Below, one piece after another: positions 15,875 to 24,119 of a DNA stretch of 64,000 bases; positions within the stretch are counted from its first letter, which is position 1, and the number at the start of each line of letters is the position of its first letter. Location of the stretch: contig NZ_BONV01000031.1 of the NCBI RefSeq assembly GCF_016862895.1, positions 1-64,000 on the forward strand, in the 5' to 3' direction. Made by a program: the position numbers and the translations under genes. Under the pieces are notes generated by a model, which saw only the letters and a program-made list of their open reading frames with translations, was not told the DNA's origin and ran no database searches. This DNA is from Planotetraspora kaengkrachanensis. GTDB taxonomy: Bacteria; Actinomycetota; Actinomycetes; Streptosporangiales; Streptosporangiaceae.

Positions 15875-15920
15875 AAAGGCCCAGGTCAGAGGGTATTCCC
15901 GACCCGGGCCTTGATCTTTT
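15875..15920. terminator. Hairpin after tRNA-Gly relic
   Basis: AAAGGCCCAGGTCAGAGGG pairs with CCCGACCCGGGCCTT around a short loop, followed by GATCTTTT. Confidence 0.65.
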
Positions 15921-15948
15921 CTGGCACCATTTCGATCTTCCCTGCCCG

Positions 15949-16112
15949 TTACGTGCCCGATCCGTCTTGATCTTGCTTGTTCAGCGCCTCCTTGGCGAGC
16001 CTGCCCAGCACGTCGGCGATGGCCCGGTCGCGCTCCATGGCGGTGTGCTGGTAGATCAGCGCGGCCCGCGTGGTCGGGTGGCCCATGCGGTTCATCAGCT
16101 CTCGCAGAACGA
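15949..16112 (-). pseudogene. Tyrosine integrase C-terminal fragment, second tail type
   Basis: Minus-strand frame RELMNRMGHPTTRAALIYQH, with the nucleophilic Tyr, then RDRAIADVLGRLAKEALNKQ and a stop at 15949. The tail differs from the KIN-type tail at 1-168, so at least two related integrases have used this site. Arm repeats CCCGTTACGTGCCCG overlap the stop. The N-terminal three quarters are missing. Confidence 0.78.
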
Positions 16113-16169
16113 AATCCTGATGGGCTGGTACACCGCGGCTGACGGGTCAGTCCGATCAAGGGGGGGACG

Positions 16170-16304
16170 ATGTACTTCGTGCTCCGTCCACACGGGCAGC
16201 ACATGTCCGGTCGGTGGATGGGCACGAGCTACGACGGAAAAGTCGCCACCGGATGGGGCGCAATGGCTCGCACCGAGGACGTGTCGTGGCTTCCTGCTGC
16301 TTGA
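16170..16304 (+). CDS. Small ORF, probably a gene fragment
   Basis: 44 residues: YFVLRPHGQHMSGRWMGTSY then VATGWGAMARTED. GGGGGGA precedes the ATG closely. It reads like the last part of a longer soluble protein cut at the integrase junction. Family not recognised. Confidence 0.35.
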   Translation: MYFVLRPHGQHMSGRWMGTSYDGKVATGWGAMARTEDVSWLPAA

Positions 16305-16332
16305 GTTCGTTGATCACCGGCTGTCAAACAAC

Positions 16333-16370
16333 GCCGTGGCCCGCTCGTCATGACGCAAGCGGGCCACGGC
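16333..16370 (-). terminator. Strong hairpin terminator
   Basis: GCCGTGGCCCGCT and AGCGGGCCACGGC form a perfect 13-bp stem with a 12-nt loop. On the minus strand it is followed by GTTGTTTGACAG, so it suits the secreted-protein gene ending at 16430. Confidence 0.7.
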
Positions 16371-16429
16371 GGCCACCTGACTATCGCGGCAGTAGCTGAA
16401 TGCGCTGCGGCAATAGTTGCCTAGTGGTG

Positions 16430-16729
16430 CTACCGATTCCACCCGTCCCGGTGGTGCCACCGGTCGTCCCTGTCCCAGCCGTGGTGGTGGCCGGGGTAGT
16501 ACGTGGCCGGCTGGTAGTGCGTGGTCGGCCGATAGTAGGTGGTCGGCCGATAGTTCCTGCACCAGGTCGGCTTGTAATACCCGAGTCCGCTGTAGCAGTG
16601 GACCGGATACGTGGCCGGGACAGCCGTCCGGTTGACGGACAGGCGGTCAGCGTTAGCGGGACCGCCGAGCAGCATGACGCCCGTGGCCGCCGCCGCCACA
16701 ATCCCCGTTGCTATGAGCTTCTTGAGCAC
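16430..16729 (-). CDS. Secreted Tyr/His-rich small protein
   Basis: 99 residues. A signal peptide (LIATGIVAAAATGVMLLGG, cleavage after PANA) is followed by about 30 residues with two Cys and then a low-complexity tail: repeated YRPTTYY / YRPTTHY / YQPATYY units and a His/Asp/Trp-rich end (HHHGWDRDDRWHHRDGWNR). The tail could bind metal or cell-wall polymers; no family is recognised. It is followed by its own terminator at 16333-16370. Confidence 0.7.
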   Translation of the reverse strand: MLKKLIATGIVAAAATGVMLLGGPANADRLSVNRTAVPATYPVHCYSGLGYYKPTWCRNYRPTTYYRPTTHYQPATYYPGHHHGWDRDDRWHHRDGWNR

Positions 16730-17027
16730 TGATTCCCCCAGATCGCGACTCTCGATGGTCCAATCAGGACCACGACGCGATAGGTATCCAAGGACTTATG
16801 CGCGGCAACATGAACCAGCCGATGCGTAATCGAATCGTGACACCGCGTGTCCGACATGCGGATATCCGCGATAAATCTCCGTCCTTCTCCTTATCGCATG
16901 CGCACCTGAAGGGGTGTTGATGTACAGCGACTCACTTCCACGTCACGGCAGTAGAGGTACGGCAAGTCCATGACTCGTTTGGCATGGACGCACCAGAGCA
17001 AGGAACGTAACCATCCCCGCCAGCTAA

Positions 17028-17200
17028 TCGACCCAGGCAAGCCCAGCAGACCGCCGCCGCCGCCGCAAGCCCGGCCGTGGCCGTTGGCGTCCAATCACCG
17101 TGGAAGGTGAACAGGCGAAGGGACACGTCAAGCCGGGCTTGCACCTCTGCCGCCGGCCCACTGCCGCTTCGCGGTGGGTCAACGGCAGACAGGATGGGCG
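17028..17200. repeat. Dispersed repeat B, copy 4 (longest)
   Basis: Joins the block ATCGACCCAGGCAAGCCCAG seen at 26392, the block CCAATCACCGTGGAAGGTG, and the right-hand block GGGACACGTCAAGCCGGGCT seen at 514 and 10508. This copy probably shows the full unit of about 170 bp. Confidence 0.6.
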
Positions 17201-17331
17201 GACAAGGTGCGGCTTGCGTCGAATTCATCGCTTCGACCCTGTACAACCTGACAGTTGCCAACCCCACACGTACTATGTCGCAACCTCATCGAAGAGAATA
17301 GGGCTACTTACGAGATCCTAAGGGCGTAACG

Positions 17332-17582
17332 ATGTCTCTAGATGACTGGGTCGCAGAAGCGTGCCGAATGCAACGAGAGGGGGCGTCGATTATTGACATA
17401 GCCGGCTTCCTCCGGGTATTCGGGGAGAATGACGGTAGGAAAATTAAAACGCGGCATCCGCTCTTGGCAAAGAATACGGCTGGTCAGTAAAACAGAAGCT
17501 TGAATTGTTGAGTTGGACCGAAGGTGGTGTCACCGACGAAGAACTGATCACCTTTGTTCCGTCCTGGTTTCCCAGCAAGTAA
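17332..17582 (+). pseudogene. Small hypothetical gene with frameshift
   Basis: The first frame from ATG 17332 reads LDDWVAEACRMQREGASIID and IAGFLRVFGENDGRKI, and stops at 17490. From about 17460 the next frame reads GKEYGWSVKQKLELLSW and EGGVTDEELITFVPSWF to a TAA at 17580. The two halves together would make about 83 residues, so a one-base change near 17455-17465 has probably split the gene. GC content is lower than in the neighbours. Family unknown. Confidence 0.5.
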
Positions 17583-17660
17583 TCCAATCGCAATTGGCCA
17601 GCCAAATCGGACACGATTGGGGATGGAAGTCGGCTGCCCTCGGAAGCGCATCTGAGGAGC

Positions 17661-17706
17661 AAAGGCCCAGGTCAGAGGATGATTCCCCACCTGGGCCTTG
17701 ATCTTT
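17661..17706. terminator. Junction hairpin without tRNA part
   Basis: AAAGGCCCAGGTCAGAGG pairs with CCACCTGGGCCTT, GATCTTTG follows. The tRNA-Gly half that should stand to its left is deleted; only GGAGC precedes it. Confidence 0.6.
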
Positions 17707-17723
17707 GTCGGGACGCTTTCTCA

Positions 17724-17745
17724 CCCGCGTACCAGATTCGTGCCG
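17724..17745 (+). repeat. Arm-type direct repeat pair, CAGAT class
   Basis: GCGTACCAGATTCGTGCCGG, a slightly diverged pair. The next left-hand arm to the right, at 19686, is of the same class. Confidence 0.5.
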
Positions 17746-17747
17746 GA

Positions 17748-17830
17748 TCAGTTGATCTTGGCTCCGGTAAGGGGCGGCTCATCGCCACCGTTCTTCGCGC
17801 CGAGTCCCTGCTTGACGATCTCACCCATGG
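17748..17830 (-). pseudogene. Integrase C-terminal tail remnant
   Basis: Minus-strand frame MGEIVKQGLGAKNGGDEPP ending in GAKIN. It overlaps the last codons of the metallo-hydrolase gene. Confidence 0.65.
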
Positions 17831-18621
17831 CTTCTTTGGGCGAGGCGTTGGAGTTGCCCTTCGTGCACGTCGCTCACCCACTCCCAGCCAGGCTTGGCCG
17901 ATGGGCCGACCCGTGGGTCGGCGGGGGCTTGGCCGTTCCGCAAGGCGAGTACGTACGCCCGATCCTGGTCGATCCGTGCCCGTACCTGGTCGGATCCGCC
18001 GACGGATCCGTGGCCGGGGACGACAAGATCAACACCGCCCGCCACGCTCTCGAGCAACCGCAGCGCGGCGAGATAGTCCTCGACCGGGTCAACGGTGCCG
18101 TTCATGTCGAGCATCGGAATCAACACATCGGACAGCATGTCGCCGGCGACGAGAACCCGGTGATCCTCAATCAGCAGGGCCGCGTGGCCGGGTGAATGGG
18201 CCTGATGCTCGAGGATCCGCACCACCGGGCCATCCCACGGAATTCGTGCAGTTGCCTCGGGCAGGCCGGTAATGTTCCCGAGCAGTTCCAGCGGCACGTC
18301 CTCGGGGATGCCGGCCCGGACCGGATCGATCCCGCCCGCCAGCCGGTCTCGGGCAGTTGTCGCGCAAAGCGCGGTGCCGTAACGCGGCGCTCCGCCGAGG
18401 CTCGCGTGCCAGAGCAGGTGATCCCAATGCGGATGCGTCGAGAAGCCGGCCACCACGGCCTGACCCACATCGGACAGGTCGTTCGCGAGGCACGCCATTT
18501 CATCGCCGTGGATCCCGGCGTCGATGAGCAACACGCCATCCCGGCCCAGCACGACAACGGCGTTGCTCTGGCAGAACTCGCTCTCATGGACCCACACACC
18601 CTGTGCGACCTGCCTCAGCAT
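17821..18621 (-). CDS. Metallo-beta-lactamase superfamily hydrolase
   Basis: 266 residues. STHPHWDHLLWHASLGG carries the HxHxD-type zinc motif (HPHWDH), HSPGHAALLIED and VAGDMLSDVLIP give the second metal site, VVPGHGSVGG the last His. The fold hydrolyses esters or lactams or acts on thioesters; the substrate is unknown. The stop is supplied by the integrase-tail sequence (ATGGGTGA), so the natural C-terminus may have been replaced at the junction. A 38-codon frame ends inside its start region. Confidence 0.85.
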   Translation of the reverse strand: MLRQVAQGVWVHESEFCQSNAVVVLGRDGVLLIDAGIHGDEMACLANDLSDVGQAVVAGFSTHPHWDHLLWHASLGGAPRYGTALCATTARDRLAGGIDPVRAGIPEDVPLELLGNITGLPEATARIPWDGPVVRILEHQAHSPGHAALLIEDHRVLVAGDMLSDVLIPMLDMNGTVDPVEDYLAALRLLESVAGGVDLVVPGHGSVGGSDQVRARIDQDRAYVLALRNGQAPADPRVGPSAKPGWEWVSDVHEGQLQRLAQRSHG

Positions 18622-18731
18622 CGGCCGGCCTCGAGCTCATTGCGGATCGCGTAGCGGTGCATCGTGACGCCCTGCTCGAACGAGCGCTGCTCGACGGCAT
18701 CAAGCGTCTTTCCGCCGTTGTGGGGAAGCAT
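18615..18731 (-). CDS. Short ORF coupled to the metallo-hydrolase
   Basis: 38 residues (MLPHNGGKTLDAVEQRSF, VTMHRYAIRNELEAGRC). Its TGA lies inside ATGCTGA, where ATG starts the hydrolase, the usual sign of coupling. It may be a small protein or the end of a gene whose 5' part was lost. Family unknown. Confidence 0.35.
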   Translation of the reverse strand: MLPHNGGKTLDAVEQRSFEQGVTMHRYAIRNELEAGRC

Positions 18732-18800
18732 GCGTGCATGATGCCAGGGCAGTCCGACAAAGACCGAGCAAAGCAACGATGACAGCCGCAGACCAGGGGC

Positions 18801-18980
18801 GTGGATGCGGCTGAGGGCACGACCCTGCGTGCGTGGTCGACACAGGTCCCGCACCCGGCACGCCAGACCGATGCGATCACCTGCGATCTTGATCCTTTTG
18901 GGGCTGTCTCCCACACACGCGTCCAGATCGTCTGGCTGGGATACTTCTCCGATGGGCACATCGAGGCGTTCTTGGCGTAA
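18801..18980 (+). CDS. Short hypothetical ORF
   Basis: 59 residues from a GTG with GGGGC just upstream: TTLRAWSTQVPHPARQTDAI, TRVQIVWLGYFSDGHIEAFL. The composition looks like protein rather than a shadow, and it ends just before the ATPase-like gene. It could be the tail of a truncated gene. Confidence 0.3.
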   Translation: MDAAEGTTLRAWSTQVPHPARQTDAITCDLDPFGAVSHTRVQIVWLGYFSDGHIEAFLA

Positions 18981-19578
18981 CACGACGCACGATTGGGCGA
19001 GCGTCGTGGACGTCGACCACCTCGCAGGCATTCGGCAGAACCCGGCCACATTCGCCCCCGGTGGTGTTCGGCACCTGATCCTTGAAGTTGTCGCCTACGT
19101 CGCTGACGAGGCGGAGTGCAACAACGGGGGACGCTGCGCCGTCACGCTCCACTCCGATGGCTCAGTCTCCGTAGCGGATTACGGGCGAGGCACAGACACC
19201 CGCCTCGACGATCATGATCGGCCCGTGAAGAAGCCGATCATGGCATCGAAGGACCTTCGGTTTTTCGACCACCCTGATGTGCAGTTGCTTCCCGATGGCC
19301 ACCCGCGTCGGGGCATGTCCGTCGTCGCGGCGCTCAGCCAGTGGCTGGAGCACACCAACCGCCGCGAAAACGGAGCCTGGATTCAGCGATACGAGCATGG
19401 CGTTCCCGTGACTGATCTGGAGCCGATCGCCGACAACGGCACATCTGGGACGGTCGTCCGATTCCGCGCTGACGAGCCTCTGCCTCCAGTCGGCGAGTTG
19501 ACCGCCGACGAACTGGTACGGCTCGCCATGTCGTGGCCATACCTTTCAGTCAAGATCGACGATCGGCGCGCCGGCTGA
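18952..19578 (+). CDS. GyrB-like GHKL ATPase domain protein
   Basis: About 208 residues. VRHLILEVVAYVADEAE is the N-box helix region of GyrB/ParE, SVSVADYGRGTDTR the G1-box (DxGRG), and GMSVVAALSQWLEHT corresponds to the GyrB segment ending the ATP lid. The transducer and TOPRIM domains are missing, so it is not a topoisomerase subunit; stand-alone versions occur in actinomycetes with no settled role. The start is uncertain: ATG 18952 overlaps the previous frame, GTG 19009 is a later option. Confidence 0.65.
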   Translation: MGTSRRSWRNTTHDWASVVDVDHLAGIRQNPATFAPGGVRHLILEVVAYVADEAECNNGGRCAVTLHSDGSVSVADYGRGTDTRLDDHDRPVKKPIMASKDLRFFDHPDVQLLPDGHPRRGMSVVAALSQWLEHTNRRENGAWIQRYEHGVPVTDLEPIADNGTSGTVVRFRADEPLPPVGELTADELVRLAMSWPYLSVKIDDRRAG

Positions 19579-19685
19579 TCCGACCGCCCCCGTCACCCCG
19601 ATTGCCGGTAAGGCCGATCACAGGTGAAAGGTCGAGGGCAATTCGACTCGCGACCTCACGCCCGCTCGCTCGCATACCTGGGGCC

Positions 19686-19708
19686 GCGTGCCAGATATGT
19701 GCCAGATT
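19686..19708 (+). repeat. Arm-type direct repeat pair, CAGAT class
   Basis: GCGTGCCAGATATGTGCCAG. The flank that follows is a shortened version of 3031-3133. Confidence 0.5.
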
Positions 19709-19755
19709 GAGCGGCGACCAGCACTGAACTGCACCCCCGTTTTGATCAGTAGCCG

Positions 19756-19774
19756 ATTCCCAAGCTGACAGCGC
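19756..19774 (+). repeat. Truncated tRNA-Gly att relic
   Basis: ATTCCCAAGCTGACAGCGC, then the T arm is cut off and unrelated sequence follows. Confidence 0.65.
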
Positions 19775-19822
19775 AATACGCCTCCGCCTGCCCCGATTGC
19801 CTCGCGCTTGGGCCCGCCGCGG

Positions 19823-21156
19823 TCAGTTCTGGCAGGCGTCGCGGCAGGCGCCGAAGCGCCCGGCGTCCGGCCGGGTGAAGCCGGTCTCCTGCGTCCCTCG
19901 CACCGCCTCGGTCATCGCCTCCTTCCAGATCAGGCCGGGAACCGACGTGCCGTCCACCTGCGGGTAGTGGTGGCCGCCGATGGTGACGTCGACCAGCGGG
20001 TACCGGTACCCGCGGGGGTCGCCGAGGCTGACGGCCGAGGCCAGGCCGGGGGTGTAGCCGACGTACCAGGCGGCGGCGAAGTCGTAGACCGTGCCAGGCA
20101 TACCCGCTGCTTCACGGCCGACGCCCTTGAGTGCGCTTCTCTCCAGGACGTCCGACAGCACTCCGGTGACCGCGTCGGCGACCGCCGGGTCCAGGACCTG
20201 TCGGCAGTGCGGCGGGAAGGGGCGCGGGGTACCTGAGCCGTCGCGGACCTCCGTGATTACCGTTGGCTCGCAGAAGCGGCCGCGGGCGGCGAGGCTGGCG
20301 TAAGAGTTGGCTACCGAGACGGGGTCGGTCTCGTTGATGCCCAGCGTGAACGTCTCGTACTTCTGGAGCGGCCTCCCGTCGGCGCGCCTAAGCCCGAGTT
20401 GCTCGGCCATTGTGACGGTCTCGCACAGGCCGACCTTCTCCTCTAGCGCATGTAGAAGGTGTTCACCGCGTCTTGGGTGCCCGATCGCAGGGTGGCGAAC
20501 CGGTCCCCGCCCTTCTCCCGGTTCGAGATGGCGTGGGTCGGATCGCCGACAGCCTGGTCCTGGCAGTTCTTGAACGTCGCGTAGCCCTTTGGGCGGTACT
20601 CGTCCGAGATGGGGAAGCCGTCGTCGTACCGCAGACCGGCGGCGAGCGCGGTGGCCAGGGTGTAGGGCATCGCCGTCGTGCCCTGCTGGAAGCCCGGCCC
20701 GTCGCCATCCCCACGACTGGTGGCCATGGCCCTGATGGCGCCTTCGCCTGGGACGATCATGACCTGGGTGGCGACCTGCGGGTCGTCGCGGTGGACATGG
20801 GCGTCGATGGCCCGCTGCGCCGCCCGCTGGAGCCGCTGGTCGATCGTGGTCTGGATCGTCAGGCCGTCGCGGGTGAGTAGCCGCGGGTCCTCGGCGAGAA
20901 GCCGCTCTCTGACATACCGGCAGAGGTAGGGATACCCGCTGTCCGCGCAGTCGCCGGAGAACTCCTCGATGACGGCGCCCTCGACATCCAGCAGCACGCT
21001 CTTTCGGGCCGCGGGGGAAGCGGAGGCTGCGGCGGTGGAACCTGAGGCCACGCGCTCCTCACCCGTACCGCCGTCCGCTGGGTTCCGCAATAGGAGGAGG
21101 ACCGCGACCAACGCACCCACTGCGGCGACGCCCAGGGAAACCAGCAATACCTTCAT
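19823..21156 (-). pseudogene. Penicillin-binding transpeptidase-like protein, frameshifted and lacking active-site motifs
   Basis: The first part (21156-20443) has a membrane anchor at residues 3-22 and DGLTIQTTIDQRLQRAAQRA, typical of class A PBPs without a glycosyltransferase domain. A one-base loss puts TAG at 20443-20445; the next frame continues LEEKVGLCETVTMAEQLG to 19823. The three transpeptidase motifs are changed: SxxK is TTAM (residues 160-163), SxN is AVN (230-232), KTGT is MPGT. The surroundings of each motif are conserved (MPYTLATALAAGL, AWYVGYTPGLASAV). Either an inactive relative that then acquired a frameshift, or a decaying gene. AAGGGC precedes the ATG. Confidence 0.8.
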
Positions 21157-21686
21157 CGTCGCCCTTCGGTGCACCTCACTCTACGTCTAGATCATCCGGG
21201 GACGGCGTAGCTCGGGCAACTGGCCGGAATGACGACGGCGGCCTTCTGGACGTCGGTGAGGTGGCCCATTCAGGCAGGCTCGGCGGCCTTGCACGGGGAA
21301 CTGACCCGCCGTGCGAATAGTTTGCCCGTCGATGGCTCGACGACCAGGTGACGGCACATGTGATCAGCGGTAAGAACGACCCACCTCTAATCCGACGCTC
21401 TCTGCGCGTGGTTTCGGACAAGCAGCTGGCGACGTCCTCTTACCGCGACGCTGGACGCATCACCCGATGGAGTGGCAAAGCCTGGCCCCCTGGCCAGTAG
21501 CAGGAGCGACAGGGCCGGCCGCATCGTCAGCTCATGGCCGGTTTATGTGGTTCTGCCGAGACGCGTTCGGGTCTGCCGTGCCGACGGCGGAGGAACTCCC
21601 CCTGCTCTGATCACCGAGGACGCCCTGCTTCATCACACCGGCGACGGCGCCGCACAGTACGCGTAGCAGCAGCGAGACCAAGCGCC
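21157..21686. other. Stretch without a recognisable gene
   Basis: No frame here combines a start, ribosome site and coding character. Nothing else is seen. Confidence 0.45.
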
Positions 21687-22178
21687 GTGGAGAAGACGGT
21701 CCTTGAGATCGTCGCGGACGTGACAACGGACGGCTGGAAAGCTGCTGTCGCTCAGCGATCCTCCGATCTCCTTGGTAGCGCTCTTTGGGGTGAAGTTCGG
21801 GCACGGCACTCTGGTTGTGCCCCACTGGCGGCTGCTGCTCGCAGGCTTCTGGAAGCACAGGACCAAGCTCACGCTCTCGTCGCCGACATCCTGGTGGGCA
21901 AATCTCCTGCAGACAGGGCAGGCAGACGTCTCGGGGAACTCCTCCGGAACTATGCCACGAAGATCCCGATCCCCGGTGAGCAAGTCTTCGAGATCTCCGC
22001 TAGGGCTCTTCGGATCATGGGCATTTACCTGTGCGCCGTCGCCGGCGAACTGAACCGGTGCGAATGCCTCGCCGATCTTGCTCACGCCGTCGGGAAGGAC
22101 AAGCTCGAAGAGTTGATCTCCATCGGGCTGGACAATTGGGCCGACAAGATTCCACGGCCAACCGTCGATCAACCTTGA
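21687..22178 (+). CDS. Hypothetical protein
   Basis: 163 residues from a GTG: VLEIVADVTTDGWKAAVAQR, ARRLLEAQDQAHALVADILV, ELNRCECLADLAHAVGKDKL. All-helical, soluble, no membrane segment. It ends just before the arm repeats of the relic at 22300. Family unknown. Confidence 0.5.
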   Translation: MEKTVLEIVADVTTDGWKAAVAQRSSDLLGSALWGEVRARHSGCAPLAAAARRLLEAQDQAHALVADILVGKSPADRAGRRLGELLRNYATKIPIPGEQVFEISARALRIMGIYLCAVAGELNRCECLADLAHAVGKDKLEELISIGLDNWADKIPRPTVDQP

Positions 22179-22196
22179 GCCAGTCAGGCTGGCTCT

Positions 22197-22219
22197 CGGG
22201 CCATTAGCGGGCCATTAGC
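22197..22219 (+). repeat. Arm-type direct repeat pair, GGGCCATTAG class
   Basis: CGGGCCATTAGCGGGCCATT; block 22175-22290 is nearly the same as 15700-15815. Confidence 0.55.
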
Positions 22220-22299
22220 CAGGGTGAAGAGGGGTCAATCACGGTCACTCATGACCGACCCGAAGCCCAGCTCAGCGCCCCTACGAGGCGATCCATACA

Positions 22300-22330
22300 C
22301 TTCCCAAGCTGACAGCGCGGGCTCGAACTC
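22300..22330 (+). repeat. Truncated tRNA-Gly att relic
   Basis: CTTCCCAAGCTGACAGCGCG, then GGCTCGAACTCG replaces the T arm. No hairpin or integrase tail follows, so the right half of the junction is lost. Confidence 0.7.
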
Positions 22331-22486
22331 GCCGCCGGGCTATGGCCGCGACTGTGTGAACACCCCCTGGCTCAGTTTGGACGAAGACGCCACAGGCGAG
22401 GCGGTTCCGGCGTACTCCCATAGACGTAGCTGCAGCGACACCCGGGAGAGGACGACTACAGCGATCGTCGGGCACACCATCGTGTC

Positions 22487-23287
22487 GTGAGCGAAACAGG
22501 GCCACGGATCAACACAGGACGTCGAGCCACCACTTTGCCGCTTGTGCTGGTCGTGGACGGCGCCGTCTTCTTCGTCGCGGCACTCATGAATGCCGGCGTG
22601 CACGTCCCGCTCGGCATCATCACGCTGCGCTTCTCCGTTCCCGTCTGGCAGGCGGGTGTCGGTGAGGTTGTGATCGGCCTCGTTTTGGTGGCTGCGGGCC
22701 TGACGCGAAGGAGGTGGCTGTCCTGGACGGCGTTCGCGTTGTCCATCGCGGGCATCGCGTTCGGCTTGAGCTCCCATCGGGTGGTCGGAGCGGCGCGGGA
22801 TGTGCACGTCGTACTGGTGCCGCTCGCTGTCGTCGTGATGGTCCTTCTGCTGGGGCCGAAGGTCCGAGCCACGTGGCGCCGGGCAACGCGTCCGACGTGG
22901 GAACGATCGGCGGCCATCGCCGGCGTGCTCGCGGTCGTGGCATTCGCGACGGCGTCAGTCATCCACGCCGGCGTCACGATCCCTCTCGGCTTCGCGACCA
23001 TCCGGGACCCCTTTCCGGGAGCGGTGATTCCCGAAGCCGTCATCGCCGTGGTCCTGGCCATCGGCGCGGGGTCGATTCTCATCAGCCGGCCTGAGGGTAG
23101 GGCGACCGCGTTCGCGACTACCGCGTTCGCTGTTCTGGGTACTGTCTTCGGCCTGACCATCACTGTGCCGCGAGGACTCGCAGGCGACATCGCCTACCAC
23201 ATAGGCATCCTCGTGTTGCTCCTTGTCATCCTTGGCATGCTGTTTCCCAGTCGGCAGCGTGGCGACGATCAAGGCCGATCGCGGTAG
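22487..23287 (+). CDS. Membrane protein with internal duplication
   Basis: 266 residues from a GTG, with eight hydrophobic helices in two similar halves. FFVAALMNAGVHVPLGIITL in the first half matches FATASVIHAGVTIPLGFATI in the second, and both go on with a Pro-Val/Glu segment and a long Val/Ile-rich helix. This suggests duplication of a four-helix unit, as in many small transporters and channels. No substrate or family is recognised. Isolated gene. Confidence 0.65.
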   Translation: MSETGPRINTGRRATTLPLVLVVDGAVFFVAALMNAGVHVPLGIITLRFSVPVWQAGVGEVVIGLVLVAAGLTRRRWLSWTAFALSIAGIAFGLSSHRVVGAARDVHVVLVPLAVVVMVLLLGPKVRATWRRATRPTWERSAAIAGVLAVVAFATASVIHAGVTIPLGFATIRDPFPGAVIPEAVIAVVLAIGAGSILISRPEGRATAFATTAFAVLGTVFGLTITVPRGLAGDIAYHIGILVLLLVILGMLFPSRQRGDDQGRSR

Positions 23288-23539
23288 CCCAGCGGTGCGC
23301 ACATTCCTCGCGTCGAACAGGCGTCCAGAGCCGGGTGTCGTCCATGTCGCGACAGGGCGCTGTCGCAGATTGGAGAGCGAGCTTGCACACCATCGGTGTG
23401 GGCGATCTCCAGCCGCGGTCCGGCGCGTGACGTGCGGCATGCCCCGGGAACTGCCCCCGCGCCCGCGGATCTCGCGAGGTAAGGTCCGGGCCAGGCACGC
23501 GACCTCGGCGGTCGAACGCACCACAAGGGAGGTGGCGCG

Positions 23540-24064
23540 ATGAGCGCGCTTGAGGTACTACTGCGGCCGGTGACAGAGGACGATCTCGCCATGTTCCGGC
23601 GTTTCGCCACGGAGCCGGGATTGATCGGCCTGGACTGGACGGGGTTCCGCGATGCACAGGCCCCGGCGCGGCGCTACGCCACCGACGGTTACCTAGGTGA
23701 GGATGACAGCAGGGTCATCGTCGAGGTGGACGGCACGGCCGCGGGCTTGATGAGCTGGTCGGCCCGAGGGTTCGGGGTCTCCCGATACTGGGAGATAGGG
23801 ATCGCCCTGCTTCCGGACTGGCGCGGGCGTGGCATCGGCTGGCGCGCTCAGGCGATGCTGTGCGACTACCTGTTCACTCACACTCCAGTCGAGCGCATCC
23901 AGGCGACCACCCACCCGGAGAACATCGCAGAACAGAAGTCGCTGCTGAGGGCCGGCTTCACACTGGAGGGCGTCCTACGCGCGGTGGAGTTCCGCGCCGG
24001 TCGGTGGCGCGACGGCTGGATGTACAGCAGGCTGCGGGAAGATCCGCCTCCGGCGGGTCGGTGA
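23540..24064 (+). CDS. GNAT family N-acetyltransferase
   Basis: 174 residues. WEIGIALLPDWRGRGIGWRA is the acetyl-CoA-binding motif; HPENIAEQKSLLRAGFTLEG the C-terminal element. AGGGAGG stands 7 nt before the ATG. Substrate unknown. Close to RimJ-type enzymes. Confidence 0.85.
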   Translation: MSALEVLLRPVTEDDLAMFRRFATEPGLIGLDWTGFRDAQAPARRYATDGYLGEDDSRVIVEVDGTAAGLMSWSARGFGVSRYWEIGIALLPDWRGRGIGWRAQAMLCDYLFTHTPVERIQATTHPENIAEQKSLLRAGFTLEGVLRAVEFRAGRWRDGWMYSRLREDPPPAGR

Positions 24065-24119
24065 GCGGCCCGAGCGGCCGCAATCCGTCCAGGCGCAATC
24101 CGTCCAGCGGAACAAGTTC

